DNA of 36,520 nt from Chitinophagaceae bacterium (lineage in GTDB: Bacteria; Bacteroidota; Bacteroidia; Chitinophagales; Chitinophagaceae): the NCBI GenBank assembly GCA_021151685.1, contig JAGKWS010000031.1, forward strand, positions 1 to 36,520. Direction: 5' to 3'. How positions within the stretch are numbered: position 1 is the first letter of the stretch; each line of letters begins with the position of its first letter. A program made the position numbers and the translations under genes. The notes beneath the pieces were generated by a model. It ran no database searches, was not told the DNA's origin, and saw only the letters and a program-made list of their open reading frames with translations. Shown here one piece after another: positions 1 to 8,817 of this stretch.

Positions 1-1
1 G

Positions 2-550
2 GTGCAAGAGCCGGTAGCAGAAGCTGCACCCGTAGTAACATCGTACATACCCGTGGCTGAAGAGCCAATGGCAGAGCGCGAACAGTATGTGCTGAGCGTG
101 GCCGAAGAAGCACCTGTGCGCGAAGAAGTAGCTGCACCAATAGTACACGAGCTGCAATCGGAACCACCTGCGGTACCTTACCACGGCTATACCAGCGGCT
201 ACACGCCCACACCAGAGCCGGTAAAAGAACAGCCAGTGATGAAGATTGGCGAGCGCGTGCTTACGGAACGCGAAATAGAAGAAAAGCGCATTTTTGAAGA
301 ACAGAAGAGGGCACTTGAAGACCGTGCGGCCCGCCTGCGTAGCATGAGCATGAATGTGCGTGCCAATGAGGGTAACAATGACCACATTGAAGATATACCA
401 GCATATGTGCGTAAGAATATGGCTATTGAGAATCCCAACGCATCGGCCAACAATTTTTATAGCGACATTACTGTAGGCCGTAACAACGATGGCGGGCCTG
501 CTGGTATACAAACTGCCAACGCGTTTTTGAACACGCGTGGCATAGACTAA
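2..550 (+). CDS. ftsZ: Cell division protein FtsZ, C-terminal part (5' end outside window)
   Basis: The open frame enters from the left edge, so only the last 182 residues are present and the GTPase domain is missing. What remains is a long acidic, Pro/Glu/Val-rich linker (about residues 1-80 of the fragment) followed by a charged helical stretch with an EIEEKRIFEEQK-like run and a conserved tail containing IPAYVRKN and ending in a FLNTRGID-type sequence. In Bacteroidota FtsZ a similar IPAY(I/L)R motif and FYS..TVG..NTFL tail follow the linker; the tail is where membrane tethers such as FtsA bind. The gene runs convergently into hemW, 53 bases away. Identification rests on the tail motifs alone, because the tubulin-like domain lies outside the window. 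Confidence 0.85.
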   Translation: MQEPVAEAAPVVTSYIPVAEEPMAEREQYVLSVAEEAPVREEVAAPIVHELQSEPPAVPYHGYTSGYTPTPEPVKEQPVMKIGERVLTEREIEEKRIFEEQKRALEDRAARLRSMSMNVRANEGNNDHIEDIPAYVRKNMAIENPNASANNFYSDITVGRNNDGGPAGIQTANAFLNTRGID

Positions 551-552
551 CA

Positions 553-608
553 AATAAGGGTTAGTAACCGATAGGGTAAGGGTCTCTGCTGTTGCGGGGG
601 CCCTTATT
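553..608. terminator. Possible hairpin between convergent ftsZ and hemW
   Basis: AATAAGGG (553-560) and, alternatively, TAAGGG (577-582) can both pair with CCCTTATT (601-608). The right arm overlaps the hemW stop codon. The two left arms compete for one right arm. There is no long T run, so terminator activity is only plausible. Confidence 0.35.
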
Positions 609-1770
609 CATTTTCGGTAAACAGGTCAGAGGCAATTCTATCGGCAAAGAGTCTGCCACGGTTGGTGAGGGTAAGGATGCCGTCTTGCAGTTGCAGCCAT
701 TGCCGCTCCTGAAACGACTCGCTACTGCGTAACAACTGTTTTACGGTGTCGGTGCCCCATTGGGCCCCTATGTAGCCGGTGTCGCAACCCCATTGGGTGC
801 GTAGCGATGTCATGATGTATTCATTCATTCTGTCGGCATCGGTCAGTACTTCCTCCTCGTGGGTGGGGCGGTTGTCTTGTAGTAGCCCTTGTGTGTAGGT
901 AATGTTGTTGGCTACGTTCCAACGGCGGCGACGGTCTCCATCGAATGAGTGTGCCGATGGCCCAATGCCCAGATAGGCATTGCCCCGCCAATAGTTGGTA
1001 TTATGTACCGCATAGCTGCCCGGCTTTGCAAGGTTCGATATTTCGTAATGCTCGAATCCTATAGATGGTGCATGTGTCATCAGTATCTCGAATTGGGCAG
1101 CCGATTGCTCATTGTCTACCGGAGCGGCTGCTTTTTTTGCTATGGCGTGGTGCAGTGCAGTGCGTTCCTCTACCGTTAGTGCATAGGCCGAGAAGTGGGG
1201 CAGGCTTAGTTCCTTTACCTTGTTCAGGTTTTGCTGCCATGCCGCATCGGTAAGGCCGGGTATGCCATATATAAGGTCTATGGTCAGGTTGTCGAAACCT
1301 GCGTCTTGTGCACCCTTGATGGCAGTCTCGGCCTGCTGACCATTATGCGCCCGCTTCATGTACAACAAGTCTTTGTCGTGAAACGACTGTATGCCTATAC
1401 TGAACCGGCTGATGGGGGTATGGCGCAAGTCGCGCAGGTACTGTTTGTTCAGGTCATCGGGATTGGCCTCAAGGGTGCATTCCTTCAGGTTGTTCAGCGG
1501 CCAGTATTTGGCTATAGTGTCAAATAACCTATTGATGTCATCGGCCGATAGCAGCGAAGGCGTGCCACCGCCAAAGTAAACAGTTTCTATTTGCCTGTTG
1601 CCCAGATAGTGTTGTTGCAAGGCTATCTCGCGCATCATAGCGGCCAGTACATCATCTTTATACTTCAGCGATGTAGAGAAGTGAAAGTTGCAGTAGATGC
1701 AGGCTTGTTTGCAAAAAGGTATGTGCAGATAAATGCCTGCTGTATTATTTGTTTTTTCGTTCTGAAACAT
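604..1770 (-). CDS. hemW: Radical SAM heme chaperone HemW (HemN-like)
   Basis: The 388-residue protein begins with the HemW signature GIYLHIPFC, and the radical SAM cluster cysteines are C20, C24 and C27 in a CxxxCxxCxF pattern. HemW has Phe at the last position, where true HemN has a fourth Cys. Downstream are YFGGGTPS (SAM-binding GGE-like motif), EANPDD, SIGIQSF and DLIYGIPG, all in the family order, and a C-terminal HemN domain. The family transfers heme to apoproteins such as respiratory enzymes; it is often misannotated as oxygen-independent coproporphyrinogen oxidase. Length matches the family. The ATG at 1770 precedes the first conserved motif by 11 residues. The gene is convergent with ftsZ and reads away from the ATPase gene at 1878 on the same strand, with 107 bases between them and no clear promoter seen. 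Confidence 0.93.
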   Translation of the reverse strand: MFQNEKTNNTAGIYLHIPFCKQACIYCNFHFSTSLKYKDDVLAAMMREIALQQHYLGNRQIETVYFGGGTPSLLSADDINRLFDTIAKYWPLNNLKECTLEANPDDLNKQYLRDLRHTPISRFSIGIQSFHDKDLLYMKRAHNGQQAETAIKGAQDAGFDNLTIDLIYGIPGLTDAAWQQNLNKVKELSLPHFSAYALTVEERTALHHAIAKKAAAPVDNEQSAAQFEILMTHAPSIGFEHYEISNLAKPGSYAVHNTNYWRGNAYLGIGPSAHSFDGDRRRRWNVANNITYTQGLLQDNRPTHEEEVLTDADRMNEYIMTSLRTQWGCDTGYIGAQWGTDTVKQLLRSSESFQERQWLQLQDGILTLTNRGRLFADRIASDLFTENE

Positions 1771-1877
1771 GGTTGGTTCTGCTTACTCGATGTTATAGAA
1801 AAATGTCAGAATGTATGTGATAGCCAATAGAAAATTGGTCGGTATTGGTTTTATAGATTCACAACATATCCGGTTCG

Positions 1878-3329
1878 TTAAGGCGTTTCTTGACTCTCTA
1901 CTTTTGTATATATAACATTTCTACCTACCATATAACAGTATATGCTGCATGGTATGTACTTGTATTTAATATTGGTTATTTCTTTATGCCCCATATAGTC
2001 ATACGTTGTTATAAGAGATTCCGACAATTTATGTGTTTGGCAAAATGTCCAGAGGTTTTTTAGTTCTGAATGATCTGTGACGCATTTGTTTGACCATTTT
2101 ATTTCAGCTGCCCACGATGGTACAAGCAATTCATTGAGCATTACCATGTCTACTTCTCCCTTGTCCCATCGGGCATAATACAAGTCTGCATCGGCATGTT
2201 GCCACTGAGAATAGATGGCTGTTTCAACCAAATTTCCCATAAAAGAAGCATCTGCTTTTACTGCACCAAATAGCGCACAATGCATTGAAGGGTTGGTCAG
2301 GTATATCTTAAAGAAATTTGCTCTTTTGAATTTTTTGCCAGACTGGTCTATCCTGTGAACAACCCTTATCAGAAAAGCAGCTTCGAGGTATTCTATATAC
2401 TTCTTAATGGTATTCTTTGAAACGCCTGAGGTTTGAGAAATGCCTTCAAGCGACATTTCTCCTCCACTATTGTAGGCTATGTAGGTAAAAAGAGAGTTGA
2501 GCTCTTGTGTATCGTCAATACCATATAGTTGTGGCAAATCTCGTAACAATACCTTGTCAATAATGTCGTTTCGCATATACCTCCCCATTTCCGAGCGCGC
2601 ATCATTAGAGAGAGAGACTTCGGGATAACCACCATAGTTTATATAGTCTATAAAGTATTCATTTAGCTGCGCTAAGCCATTTTCGTCGGAGAATGCATCT
2701 TGTGGGGATGATAAATCTATTGTGAAGTAACCAGTCTTGGGGCCTGAAAACACGCCATCAAGCCCCCTCAGATATATGTACTCATGAAATGTGAGTGGCG
2801 GTAGTATAAAATCAGTGAATCGACCTGCACCCGACTCGTTGCTTTTCAGCTTTAACGCTGCTGCGGCCGAACCGGAAACAACGAACTTGGATGTATGGTA
2901 GGAATCAACAAGAGACTTCAGATGTATTTCCCAGTCTTTGAGATATTGTATCTCGTCGAAAAATATATACACTTTACTTGCTCGGTTATTGCCAGATATA
3001 TCGAAGTAGTATTGCAATAATTCATCAAGGCTTATTCCATTGTAAATAGGAGTTTCTACAGATAGGTAGCATATAGAAGATGGGGGTATGCCATTGTCAA
3101 TCAGCTTTTGTATGGTGTGAAACAGCATGACCGTTTTGCCTACCCTGCGTGGTCCCATCAATACTACTGCACGCTTTAGATTGTTCTGTTGTACCAGTGG
3201 GAAAAACATTCTAAAGTACTCTCGCTCTTTCATATTCGCGTAGTATGTCTCAATTGTACCACTATCCCACCATGGATTATCAAATTTTATCCTGTCGGTT
3301 ATCTGTTCTTTTGAGAAAGGGATACGCAT
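1878..3329 (-). CDS. AAA-family ATPase with DUF4143 domain
   Basis: The 483-residue protein carries Walker A GPRRVGKT (59-66), Walker B YIFFDEIQ with D125/E126, and a sensor-like VSGSAAA run (151-157), the arrangement of AAA_14 ATPases. The C-terminal half matches the DUF4143 type, with a winged-helix-like segment (GISQTSGVSKNTIKKYIEYL) and a late ETAIYSQW / EVDMVM / EIKW block resembling a degenerate nuclease fold. Such proteins are common, patchily distributed accessory genes of unproven function. I chose the ATG at 3329 because it sits 19 residues before the conserved DNPWW start; an upstream in-frame ATG at 3497 lies inside the gcvP terminator stem. The gene is visibly AT-richer than its neighbours, which hints at recent acquisition. 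Confidence 0.85.
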   Translation of the reverse strand: MRIPFSKEQITDRIKFDNPWWDSGTIETYYANMKEREYFRMFFPLVQQNNLKRAVVLMGPRRVGKTVMLFHTIQKLIDNGIPPSSICYLSVETPIYNGISLDELLQYYFDISGNNRASKVYIFFDEIQYLKDWEIHLKSLVDSYHTSKFVVSGSAAAALKLKSNESGAGRFTDFILPPLTFHEYIYLRGLDGVFSGPKTGYFTIDLSSPQDAFSDENGLAQLNEYFIDYINYGGYPEVSLSNDARSEMGRYMRNDIIDKVLLRDLPQLYGIDDTQELNSLFTYIAYNSGGEMSLEGISQTSGVSKNTIKKYIEYLEAAFLIRVVHRIDQSGKKFKRANFFKIYLTNPSMHCALFGAVKADASFMGNLVETAIYSQWQHADADLYYARWDKGEVDMVMLNELLVPSWAAEIKWSNKCVTDHSELKNLWTFCQTHKLSESLITTYDYMGHKEITNIKYKYIPCSIYCYMVGRNVIYTKVESQETP

Positions 3330-3465
3330 ATCAGAGTAGGTTTTAAAAATGTAACGATACAAATTTATAAATAAAATCACAATCGTGACTCTATTTTGAA
3401 TTTGTATGGCTGTGGAGTATGCACTGGACGGTTGTATGTAATTACCCCGATGAGTACAAGCAATA

Positions 3466-3502
3466 AAAAAATGGTGCCATTTTTTATTTGGCACCATTTT
3501 TT
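3466..3502. terminator. Strong bidirectional intrinsic terminator after gcvP
   Basis: A perfect 14-base-pair stem (3466-3479 with 3489-3502) with GGTGCC/GGCACC at its core and a 9-base loop. The A-rich left arm and T-rich right arm give a U tract in either direction. It lies 18 bases beyond the gcvP stop codon. Confidence 0.88.
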
Positions 3503-3519
3503 ATAAAAAAATATATTAC

Positions 3520-6381
3520 TTACGCGTAAGACTCAGTAGGCTCGCAGGTACAAACCAGGTTGCGGTCGCCGAAGGTGTTGTTGACACGGGCTACGCTTGG
3601 CCAGAATTTGTTGTGCGCTACGTATGGCAGCGGGAAGGCGGCCTGTTGGCGGCTATAGCTGTGGCTCCATTCGTTACCGGTAACGGTATGCTGTGTATGC
3701 GGTGCATTCTTCAGTACGTTGTCGGTTGCATCGGCACGGCCTTCTTCTATGGCACGAATTTCTTCGCGTATACCCAGCAGTGCATCACAGAAACGGTCCA
3801 GCTCAGCTTTGTCTTCGCTTTCTGTAGGCTCTATCATAATAGTGCCAGCCACAGGGAAGCTCATGGTAGGCGCATGAAAACCGTAGTCTATCAGGCGTTT
3901 GGCCACGTCTTCGGCTTCTATACCAGCAGATTTCTTGAATGGGCGCAAGTCTACAATAAACTCGTGAGCGCAGGTGCCACCAGTACCGGTGTACAGTATG
4001 TCATAGGCACCTTGCAAACGGGCGCGCATGTAGTTGGCATTCAGTATCGCATACTCGGTAGCGGCGCGTACACCGGCAGTACCCAACATACGGATGTAGC
4101 CGTAAGATATGAGCAGGATGCTGGCGGAGCCATATGGCGCAGCAGACACAGCACGGTTACCATTGCCGCTGGCATTGTCCATAACATCGTGCGATGGCAG
4201 GAATGGTGCCAGATGCGCTTTCACGCATATGGGGCCCATGCCAGGACCACCACCGCCGTGTGGTATAGCAAATGTTTTGTGCAGGTTTAGGTGGCATACG
4301 TCGGCACCTATGAGGCCCGGAGCAGTAAGACCCACCTGAGCATTCATGTTGGCACCATCCATATATACCTGTCCGCCATGCTGATGTACAATGGCAGTAA
4401 TGTCTTTTACTGTTTCTTCGTACACACCATAGGTAGAAGGATACGTAATCATGATGCCTGCCAATGTGTCGGCGTGTTGTTCGGCTTTCTGTTTCAGGTC
4501 TTCTACGTCTATGTAGCCATTCTCCAGTGCCTTTACCACTACTACCTTGTAACCCGCCATTACCGCACTGGCAGGGTTGGTGCCGTGTGCCGATATGGGT
4601 ATAAGCATGGTAGTGCGGTGATGGTCGCCACGGCTCTCGTGGTAGCCTCGTATAGCCAGCAGACCCGCATATTCGCCTTGTGCGCCACTGTTGGGCTGCA
4701 AACTGCAAGCGTCAAATGCAGTAATCTCGCACAGGTAGGCCGACAGTTCTTTTACTATTTGCAGGTAGCCCTCTGTCTGGCTGGTGGGGGCAAATGGGTG
4801 CATTTTACTCCACTCGGGCCAGCTCAGCGGCATCATTTCGCTGGCTGCATTCAGCTTCATGGTGCAGCTACCCAGCGATATCATGCTCGTGTTCAGGCTC
4901 AGGTCTTTGTTTTCCAGCATCTTGATGTAGCGCATCATCTGAGACTCGCTGCGGTGCGTATTGAACACAGCATGCGTCAGGAATTCGCTGGTGCGCGTCA
5001 ACGCAGTTGGTATGTGCGTCAGCACTCCATGCTCATCGGCCGATATGCTGATAGGATCTTCACTGTTCAATACCAGATGAATGATGTTCAGCACGTCTGA
5101 AGGTGTAGTGGTTTCGTCCAGAGATATGCCTACTACATGGTTGCCATGGTAGCGGAAATTCATATGGTGTGCCTCAGCTGCAGCCCGTACAGCAGCTTCG
5201 TTGGCCACGGTTACGGTTACTGTATCGAAGAAGCTATTGCTATGCAGTTTCAGGCCAGCTGATGCAAATGCATCGCCCATTACCTGCGCCAGCAATGCTA
5301 CGCGTTTGGCTATGTTCTTCAAACCTTCGGGGCCATGGTACACGGCATACATGGCAGCCATGTTGGCCAGCAGGGCCTGTGCAGTACATATGTTTGATGT
5401 TGCTTTCTCGCGCTTGATGTGCTGCTCGCGTGTGCCGAGGGCCATACGCAAGGCACGGTTGCCTTTAGCATCTATGCTCACACCTATCAGGCGGCCGGGT
5501 ATCAGGCGTTTGAAATCGTCTTTTACGGCAAAGAAGGCAGCATGTGGGCCACCAAAGCCCATGGGCACACCAAAACGTTGTGCAGAACCGATAGCTGCAT
5601 CGGCACCCAGCTCGCCGGGCGAGGTGAGCAATGTAAGCGCCAGCAGGTCTGTAGCCATTACCACCAAAGAGCCAGAGGCATGGGTGGCCTCTATAAAGCT
5701 GCGGTAATCTTCTACACTACCCTTGTCATTGGGGTATTGTACCAGTGCGCCAAAGTAGGTATCGTCGAGTGTGGTAGTGCGGTAGTCGCCAAATACCACT
5801 TCTATACCCAGCGGCAGGGCGCGTGTTACTACTACATCCTTTGTTTGGGGAAATACATCGCTATCTACAAAGAAACGAACACGCTTATCGCCATTGGCAG
5901 CGTGGTAGAACATGTTCATGGCTTCGGCTGCGGCAGTAGCTTCGTCCAGCAGAGAGGCATTGCTGATGGGCAGGCCAGTGAGGTCTGCTACCATGGTTTG
6001 GTAGTTCAGCAAGCTTTCCAGACGGCCCTGGCTTATCTCGGCCTGGTAGGGGGTATATTGTGTATACCATCCCGGGTTTTCGAATATGTTGCGGAGAATA
6101 ACACTGGGGGTATGCGTGTCGTAGTACCCTTGTCCAATATAGTTTTTGAATACTTTGTTTTTCTGAGAGACCTCCTTCAGCGAAGACAGATAAGCTGCTT
6201 CACTTACACCTGCCGGTACATTCAGCTGGTGATCCATGCGAATAGCCTGCGGCACAGTACGCGCTACAAGCTCTTCCATGCTTGCTACACCAATGGTTTT
6301 GAGCATGGCTTGTGTATCCTGCTCATTCGGACCGATATGACGGCCGATAAACTCCGCGCTTTGCGCTGAAAACAAATTCAT
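3520..6381 (-). CDS. gcvP: Glycine dehydrogenase (aminomethyl-transferring), P protein of the glycine cleavage system
   Basis: The 953-residue single-chain P protein decarboxylates glycine and passes the aminomethyl group to the lipoyl H protein. The N-terminal half starts with FIGRHIGPNE, and YTPYQAEISQGRLESLLNYQ-type sequence follows; the C-terminal half has SLGSCTMKLNA and the pyridoxal phosphate lysine K702 in NLHKTF, followed by the glycine-rich HGGGGPGMGP loop. Length equals that of fused bacterial and eukaryotic P proteins rather than the split gcvPA/gcvPB form. The other glycine cleavage genes (gcvT, gcvH) are not in this window. It is transcribed from its own -7 box at 6427-6434 and ends at the strong hairpin at 3466-3502, so it is probably monocistronic. 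It is divergent from a proline dehydrogenase, another amino acid breakdown enzyme. Confidence 0.98.
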   Translation of the reverse strand: MNLFSAQSAEFIGRHIGPNEQDTQAMLKTIGVASMEELVARTVPQAIRMDHQLNVPAGVSEAAYLSSLKEVSQKNKVFKNYIGQGYYDTHTPSVILRNIFENPGWYTQYTPYQAEISQGRLESLLNYQTMVADLTGLPISNASLLDEATAAAEAMNMFYHAANGDKRVRFFVDSDVFPQTKDVVVTRALPLGIEVVFGDYRTTTLDDTYFGALVQYPNDKGSVEDYRSFIEATHASGSLVVMATDLLALTLLTSPGELGADAAIGSAQRFGVPMGFGGPHAAFFAVKDDFKRLIPGRLIGVSIDAKGNRALRMALGTREQHIKREKATSNICTAQALLANMAAMYAVYHGPEGLKNIAKRVALLAQVMGDAFASAGLKLHSNSFFDTVTVTVANEAAVRAAAEAHHMNFRYHGNHVVGISLDETTTPSDVLNIIHLVLNSEDPISISADEHGVLTHIPTALTRTSEFLTHAVFNTHRSESQMMRYIKMLENKDLSLNTSMISLGSCTMKLNAASEMMPLSWPEWSKMHPFAPTSQTEGYLQIVKELSAYLCEITAFDACSLQPNSGAQGEYAGLLAIRGYHESRGDHHRTTMLIPISAHGTNPASAVMAGYKVVVVKALENGYIDVEDLKQKAEQHADTLAGIMITYPSTYGVYEETVKDITAIVHQHGGQVYMDGANMNAQVGLTAPGLIGADVCHLNLHKTFAIPHGGGGPGMGPICVKAHLAPFLPSHDVMDNASGNGNRAVSAAPYGSASILLISYGYIRMLGTAGVRAATEYAILNANYMRARLQGAYDILYTGTGGTCAHEFIVDLRPFKKSAGIEAEDVAKRLIDYGFHAPTMSFPVAGTIMIEPTESEDKAELDRFCDALLGIREEIRAIEEGRADATDNVLKNAPHTQHTVTGNEWSHSYSRQQAAFPLPYVAHNKFWPSVARVNNTFGDRNLVCTCEPTESYA

Positions 6382-6426
6382 AGAACTTGATTGTTTGAAA
6401 AGGGACTAACAATACTTTGAAGGGCG

Positions 6427-6434
6427 CAAAGGTA
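6427..6434 (-). promoter_or_regulatory. -7 promoter box of gcvP
   Basis: On the minus strand this reads TACCTTTG, a perfect match to the Bacteroidota -7 consensus TAnnTTTG, 45 bases before the gcvP ATG. No convincing -33 TTTG was found at the usual spacing. Confidence 0.7.
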
Positions 6435-6550
6435 AAAAATATATTGCGGATACATGAGTATCATATTTTCTATGGTGGGTTTGTATTATGTGATAGTTTC
6501 CCGAACATATAACGCTTAAAAGGGTCGTTTTTCGGTATGTATATACGTAT

Positions 6551-6558
6551 TACCTTTG
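6551..6558 (+). promoter_or_regulatory. -7 promoter box of the proline dehydrogenase gene
   Basis: TACCTTTG, a perfect TAnnTTTG match 58 bases before the ATG at 6617. A T-rich GTTTTT run at 6527-6532 lies near the -33 position. Together with the box at 6427-6434 it defines a divergent promoter region of about 120 bases. Confidence 0.65.
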
Positions 6559-6616
6559 CATACTTCTAAACGGGGGCGTACTGTCTTGCAGAACAACTCC
6601 CAACCATTATAGCAAT

Positions 6617-7783
6617 ATGCTTCCTGAATTCAACAATACCGAGATTGCCTTCAGATACAGGAATAACGACGAGCTGAAGAAAGCACGTTTCCTCTTTTCT
6701 TCCATGGGTTCTCCTGCGCTTACTTCGGTAGGTATGGCAGCTACAAAGTTTGCCATTTCCTGGGGCTTGCCAGTTACGGGGCTCATCAAGTCTACCTTGT
6801 TTCGCCAATTTTGCGGTGGCGAAACCATGGACGAGGCAGGAGCCACCGCAGCTATGTTGGGTAAGTATGGCGTAGGTACCATTCTGGATTATGGTGTAGA
6901 AGGCAAAGAAAGCGAGCAAGATTTTGACAAGGCAGTGCCAGAGTTTGTAAATGCCATCAAGTATGCCGCAGCCAACAAAAATATTCCTTTCATCAGCATT
7001 AAGGTAACGGGTTTTGCTTACTTCGATCTGCTGGAGAAGATACATGCAGGCGTACCCCTTACAGATGCGGGCAAGGCTGCGTGGGATAGAGTGTATAAAC
7101 GTATAGATACCATATGTGGTACCGCTGCCGCACATGGCATTATGGTATTGGTAGATGCCGAAGAAAGCTGGATACAAAAGCCGGTAGACGACCTGACCGA
7201 TGCCATGATGGAGAAGTACAACAAAAAAGAAGCTATTGTATTCAATACGTTTCAGATGTACCGACACGACAGGTTGGAGTTTCTGAAACAGTCTTATGAT
7301 GTAGCACACCGCAAGGGCTATGTATTGGGTGCCAAGCTGGTGCGTGGTGCCTACATGGAAAAAGAACGTAACCGGGCAGCCGAAAAGGGATACGCATCGC
7401 CCATACAGCCCAACAAGCAGGCAACAGATACCGACTACGATACGGCAGTGTTGTTTTGTTTGGAGCGGTTGGGAGCAGTGTCGGTATTTATTGGTACCCA
7501 CAACGAGCAAAGCTGCATGAAGGCGGCTAAATGGATGGATGAGCACAACGTAGCGGCACAATCGAAGAATGTATATTTTTCGCAACTGTTTGGTATGAGC
7601 GACAATATCTCTTTCAATTTGGCGGGCAGTGGCTATCATGTGGCCAAGTACCTGCCCTATGGCCCGGTAAAGGATGTGATACCCTACCTGATGCGCCGTG
7701 CGCAGGAAAATACCTCTGTGGCTGGCCAAACCGGCCGCGAACTGGCACTCATCAATCAAGAAATAAAGCGTAGGGGGCTGTAG
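6617..7783 (+). CDS. Proline dehydrogenase (PRODH, FAD-dependent)
   Basis: The 388-residue protein is a stand-alone PRODH of the kind found in Bacteroidota and mitochondria, not the PutA fusion. It oxidises proline to pyrroline-5-carboxylate and passes electrons to quinones through FAD. Visible motifs are IKVTG (128-132), KLVRGAYME (240-248), GTHNE (293-297), QLFGMSD (323-329) and the substrate/FAD-binding YLPYGP (345-350) followed by PYLMRRAQEN (356-365) with R360 and R361. The ATG at 6617 is the first in frame after the promoter box. No pyrroline-5-carboxylate dehydrogenase is next to it. The stop lies one base from the end of the convergent UbiA-like gene, so the two transcripts probably overlap at their 3' ends. 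Confidence 0.95.
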   Translation: MLPEFNNTEIAFRYRNNDELKKARFLFSSMGSPALTSVGMAATKFAISWGLPVTGLIKSTLFRQFCGGETMDEAGATAAMLGKYGVGTILDYGVEGKESEQDFDKAVPEFVNAIKYAAANKNIPFISIKVTGFAYFDLLEKIHAGVPLTDAGKAAWDRVYKRIDTICGTAAAHGIMVLVDAEESWIQKPVDDLTDAMMEKYNKKEAIVFNTFQMYRHDRLEFLKQSYDVAHRKGYVLGAKLVRGAYMEKERNRAAEKGYASPIQPNKQATDTDYDTAVLFCLERLGAVSVFIGTHNEQSCMKAAKWMDEHNVAAQSKNVYFSQLFGMSDNISFNLAGSGYHVAKYLPYGPVKDVIPYLMRRAQENTSVAGQTGRELALINQEIKRRGL

Positions 7784-7784
7784 C

Positions 7785-8630
7785 CTATAGTATGCGTGCC
7801 GGCAGCAGTGCCAGCAGTGCATAGAGCAGCATCATACCATCGGTAATGGCTATGAATAGAGCCCGCGATGGTTTTTGGCGCACTATCTGTGCTACAATGG
7901 CTGTGGCTATAGCTGTAACAATTGCGGCCCACATGCGCCCATGCAGGGTAGGGTGCAGTTGAAACTGCATATAACTAAGCAACAGAAATACTGCCAGACA
8001 AACGTATACCAACGCATAGGCATTTCGCTCGCCTATGCGGGTGGGTAGTGTGGCTATGTTGTATCCGGCATCGGTTTCTATATCCTGAATATCGAAGAGG
8101 ATACACAGTGCAAATATGAATACGAATCGTAGCAAGACCTCCCATGGCCATAGTGCTACAGAGACATTGGCCACTAACATGGGTAGCACCGCCGTTACCA
8201 CAGTCCAGATGGTGGTGAGCAGTATTATTTTCAGTAGGCCAAAGTCGCGCAGTCGCTTGCGCTTGCCCGGCAATATGGGTATAAAATAGGCAAAAGACAA
8301 TATTGACAGCCCGGCGCAAGCCATAGCTACCTGTATGGGCAGGTGCCATGCGCCAAGGGCGGCCACTACCAACCCTGCTACAAAAAAAAAGGTGTACCAC
8401 GGCCGTAGTGGCTGCTGGCCACGGGGCTTGCCGTATGGCCGGGGTATGAGGCGTGGCAGGTTGTACACCACCAGTGTGCCACCGGTTACGGCCATAAATA
8501 ATGGCTGAACGGCTGAAGGCATGTAGCCCAAGACCAAACGGCTGGTGGCCATACATAGCCCCCATGCACAACATGCAGTAAACAAACTGGCCGAAATTGC
8601 TATCGTTGGTATGCGCCACACACCCGTCAT
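7785..8630 (-). CDS. UbiA-family prenyltransferase-like membrane protein
   Basis: The 281-residue protein has about eight to nine hydrophobic segments and the second aspartate motif of the UbiA superfamily, D180-I-Q-D183-I-E-T-D187, followed by TLPTRIG (195-201) as in UbiA/MenA homologues. The first motif, normally NDxxDxxxD, should lie in the segment around residues 55-68, but there only N57 is left (YNLPRL) and the aspartates are gone. The family transfers prenyl chains to aromatic acceptors; loss of the first motif makes ordinary Mg-pyrophosphate chemistry doubtful, so substrate and activity are unknown. The ATG at 8630 is five bases from a perfect -7 box, which suggests a leaderless or nearly leaderless mRNA. 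It is convergent with the proline dehydrogenase gene. Confidence 0.72.
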   Translation of the reverse strand: MTGVWRIPTIAISASLFTACCAWGLCMATSRLVLGYMPSAVQPLFMAVTGGTLVVYNLPRLIPRPYGKPRGQQPLRPWYTFFFVAGLVVAALGAWHLPIQVAMACAGLSILSFAYFIPILPGKRKRLRDFGLLKIILLTTIWTVVTAVLPMLVANVSVALWPWEVLLRFVFIFALCILFDIQDIETDAGYNIATLPTRIGERNAYALVYVCLAVFLLLSYMQFQLHPTLHGRMWAAIVTAIATAIVAQIVRQKPSRALFIAITDGMMLLYALLALLPARIL

Positions 8631-8634
8631 ACGG

Positions 8635-8642
8635 CAAAGGTA
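8635..8642 (-). promoter_or_regulatory. -7 box of the UbiA-like gene, suggesting a leaderless transcript
   Basis: Reads TACCTTTG on the minus strand, with four bases between the final G and the ATG at 8630. Transcription would start at or next to the start codon. Confidence 0.65.
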
Positions 8643-8817
8643 CAGCGTGGGTACATGTGCGGGTGGTATATGTTGCCGTTTGCGCTTGTGAATGAAACCC
8701 TAAAATGTTGGCACAATGTTTGCATTGGTATCATTGCTGATCAATCGCTCTGTAGACCCATCCCTGTAAACCTTATTTTCTTTTTGTGTATCTGTAAACT
8801 CTCAAAAAAGGATGTTT

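Noticed and set aside
3613..6369. Several long plus-strand open frames opposite gcvP (for example 4291-5100 and 5419-6369)
   Set aside because: They lie wholly inside gcvP on the other strand, have Cys/His/Tyr-rich shadow composition and no recognisable domain. gcvP is beyond doubt.
6382..6616. Glycine riboswitch before gcvP
   Set aside because: The leader between promoter box and ATG is only about 45 bases, too short for the tandem aptamer, and no matching core was seen.
6566..7822. A 418-residue minus-strand frame opposite the proline dehydrogenase gene
   Set aside because: Antisense shadow of a clear PRODH; low-complexity Cys/His/Tyr-rich sequence without domains.
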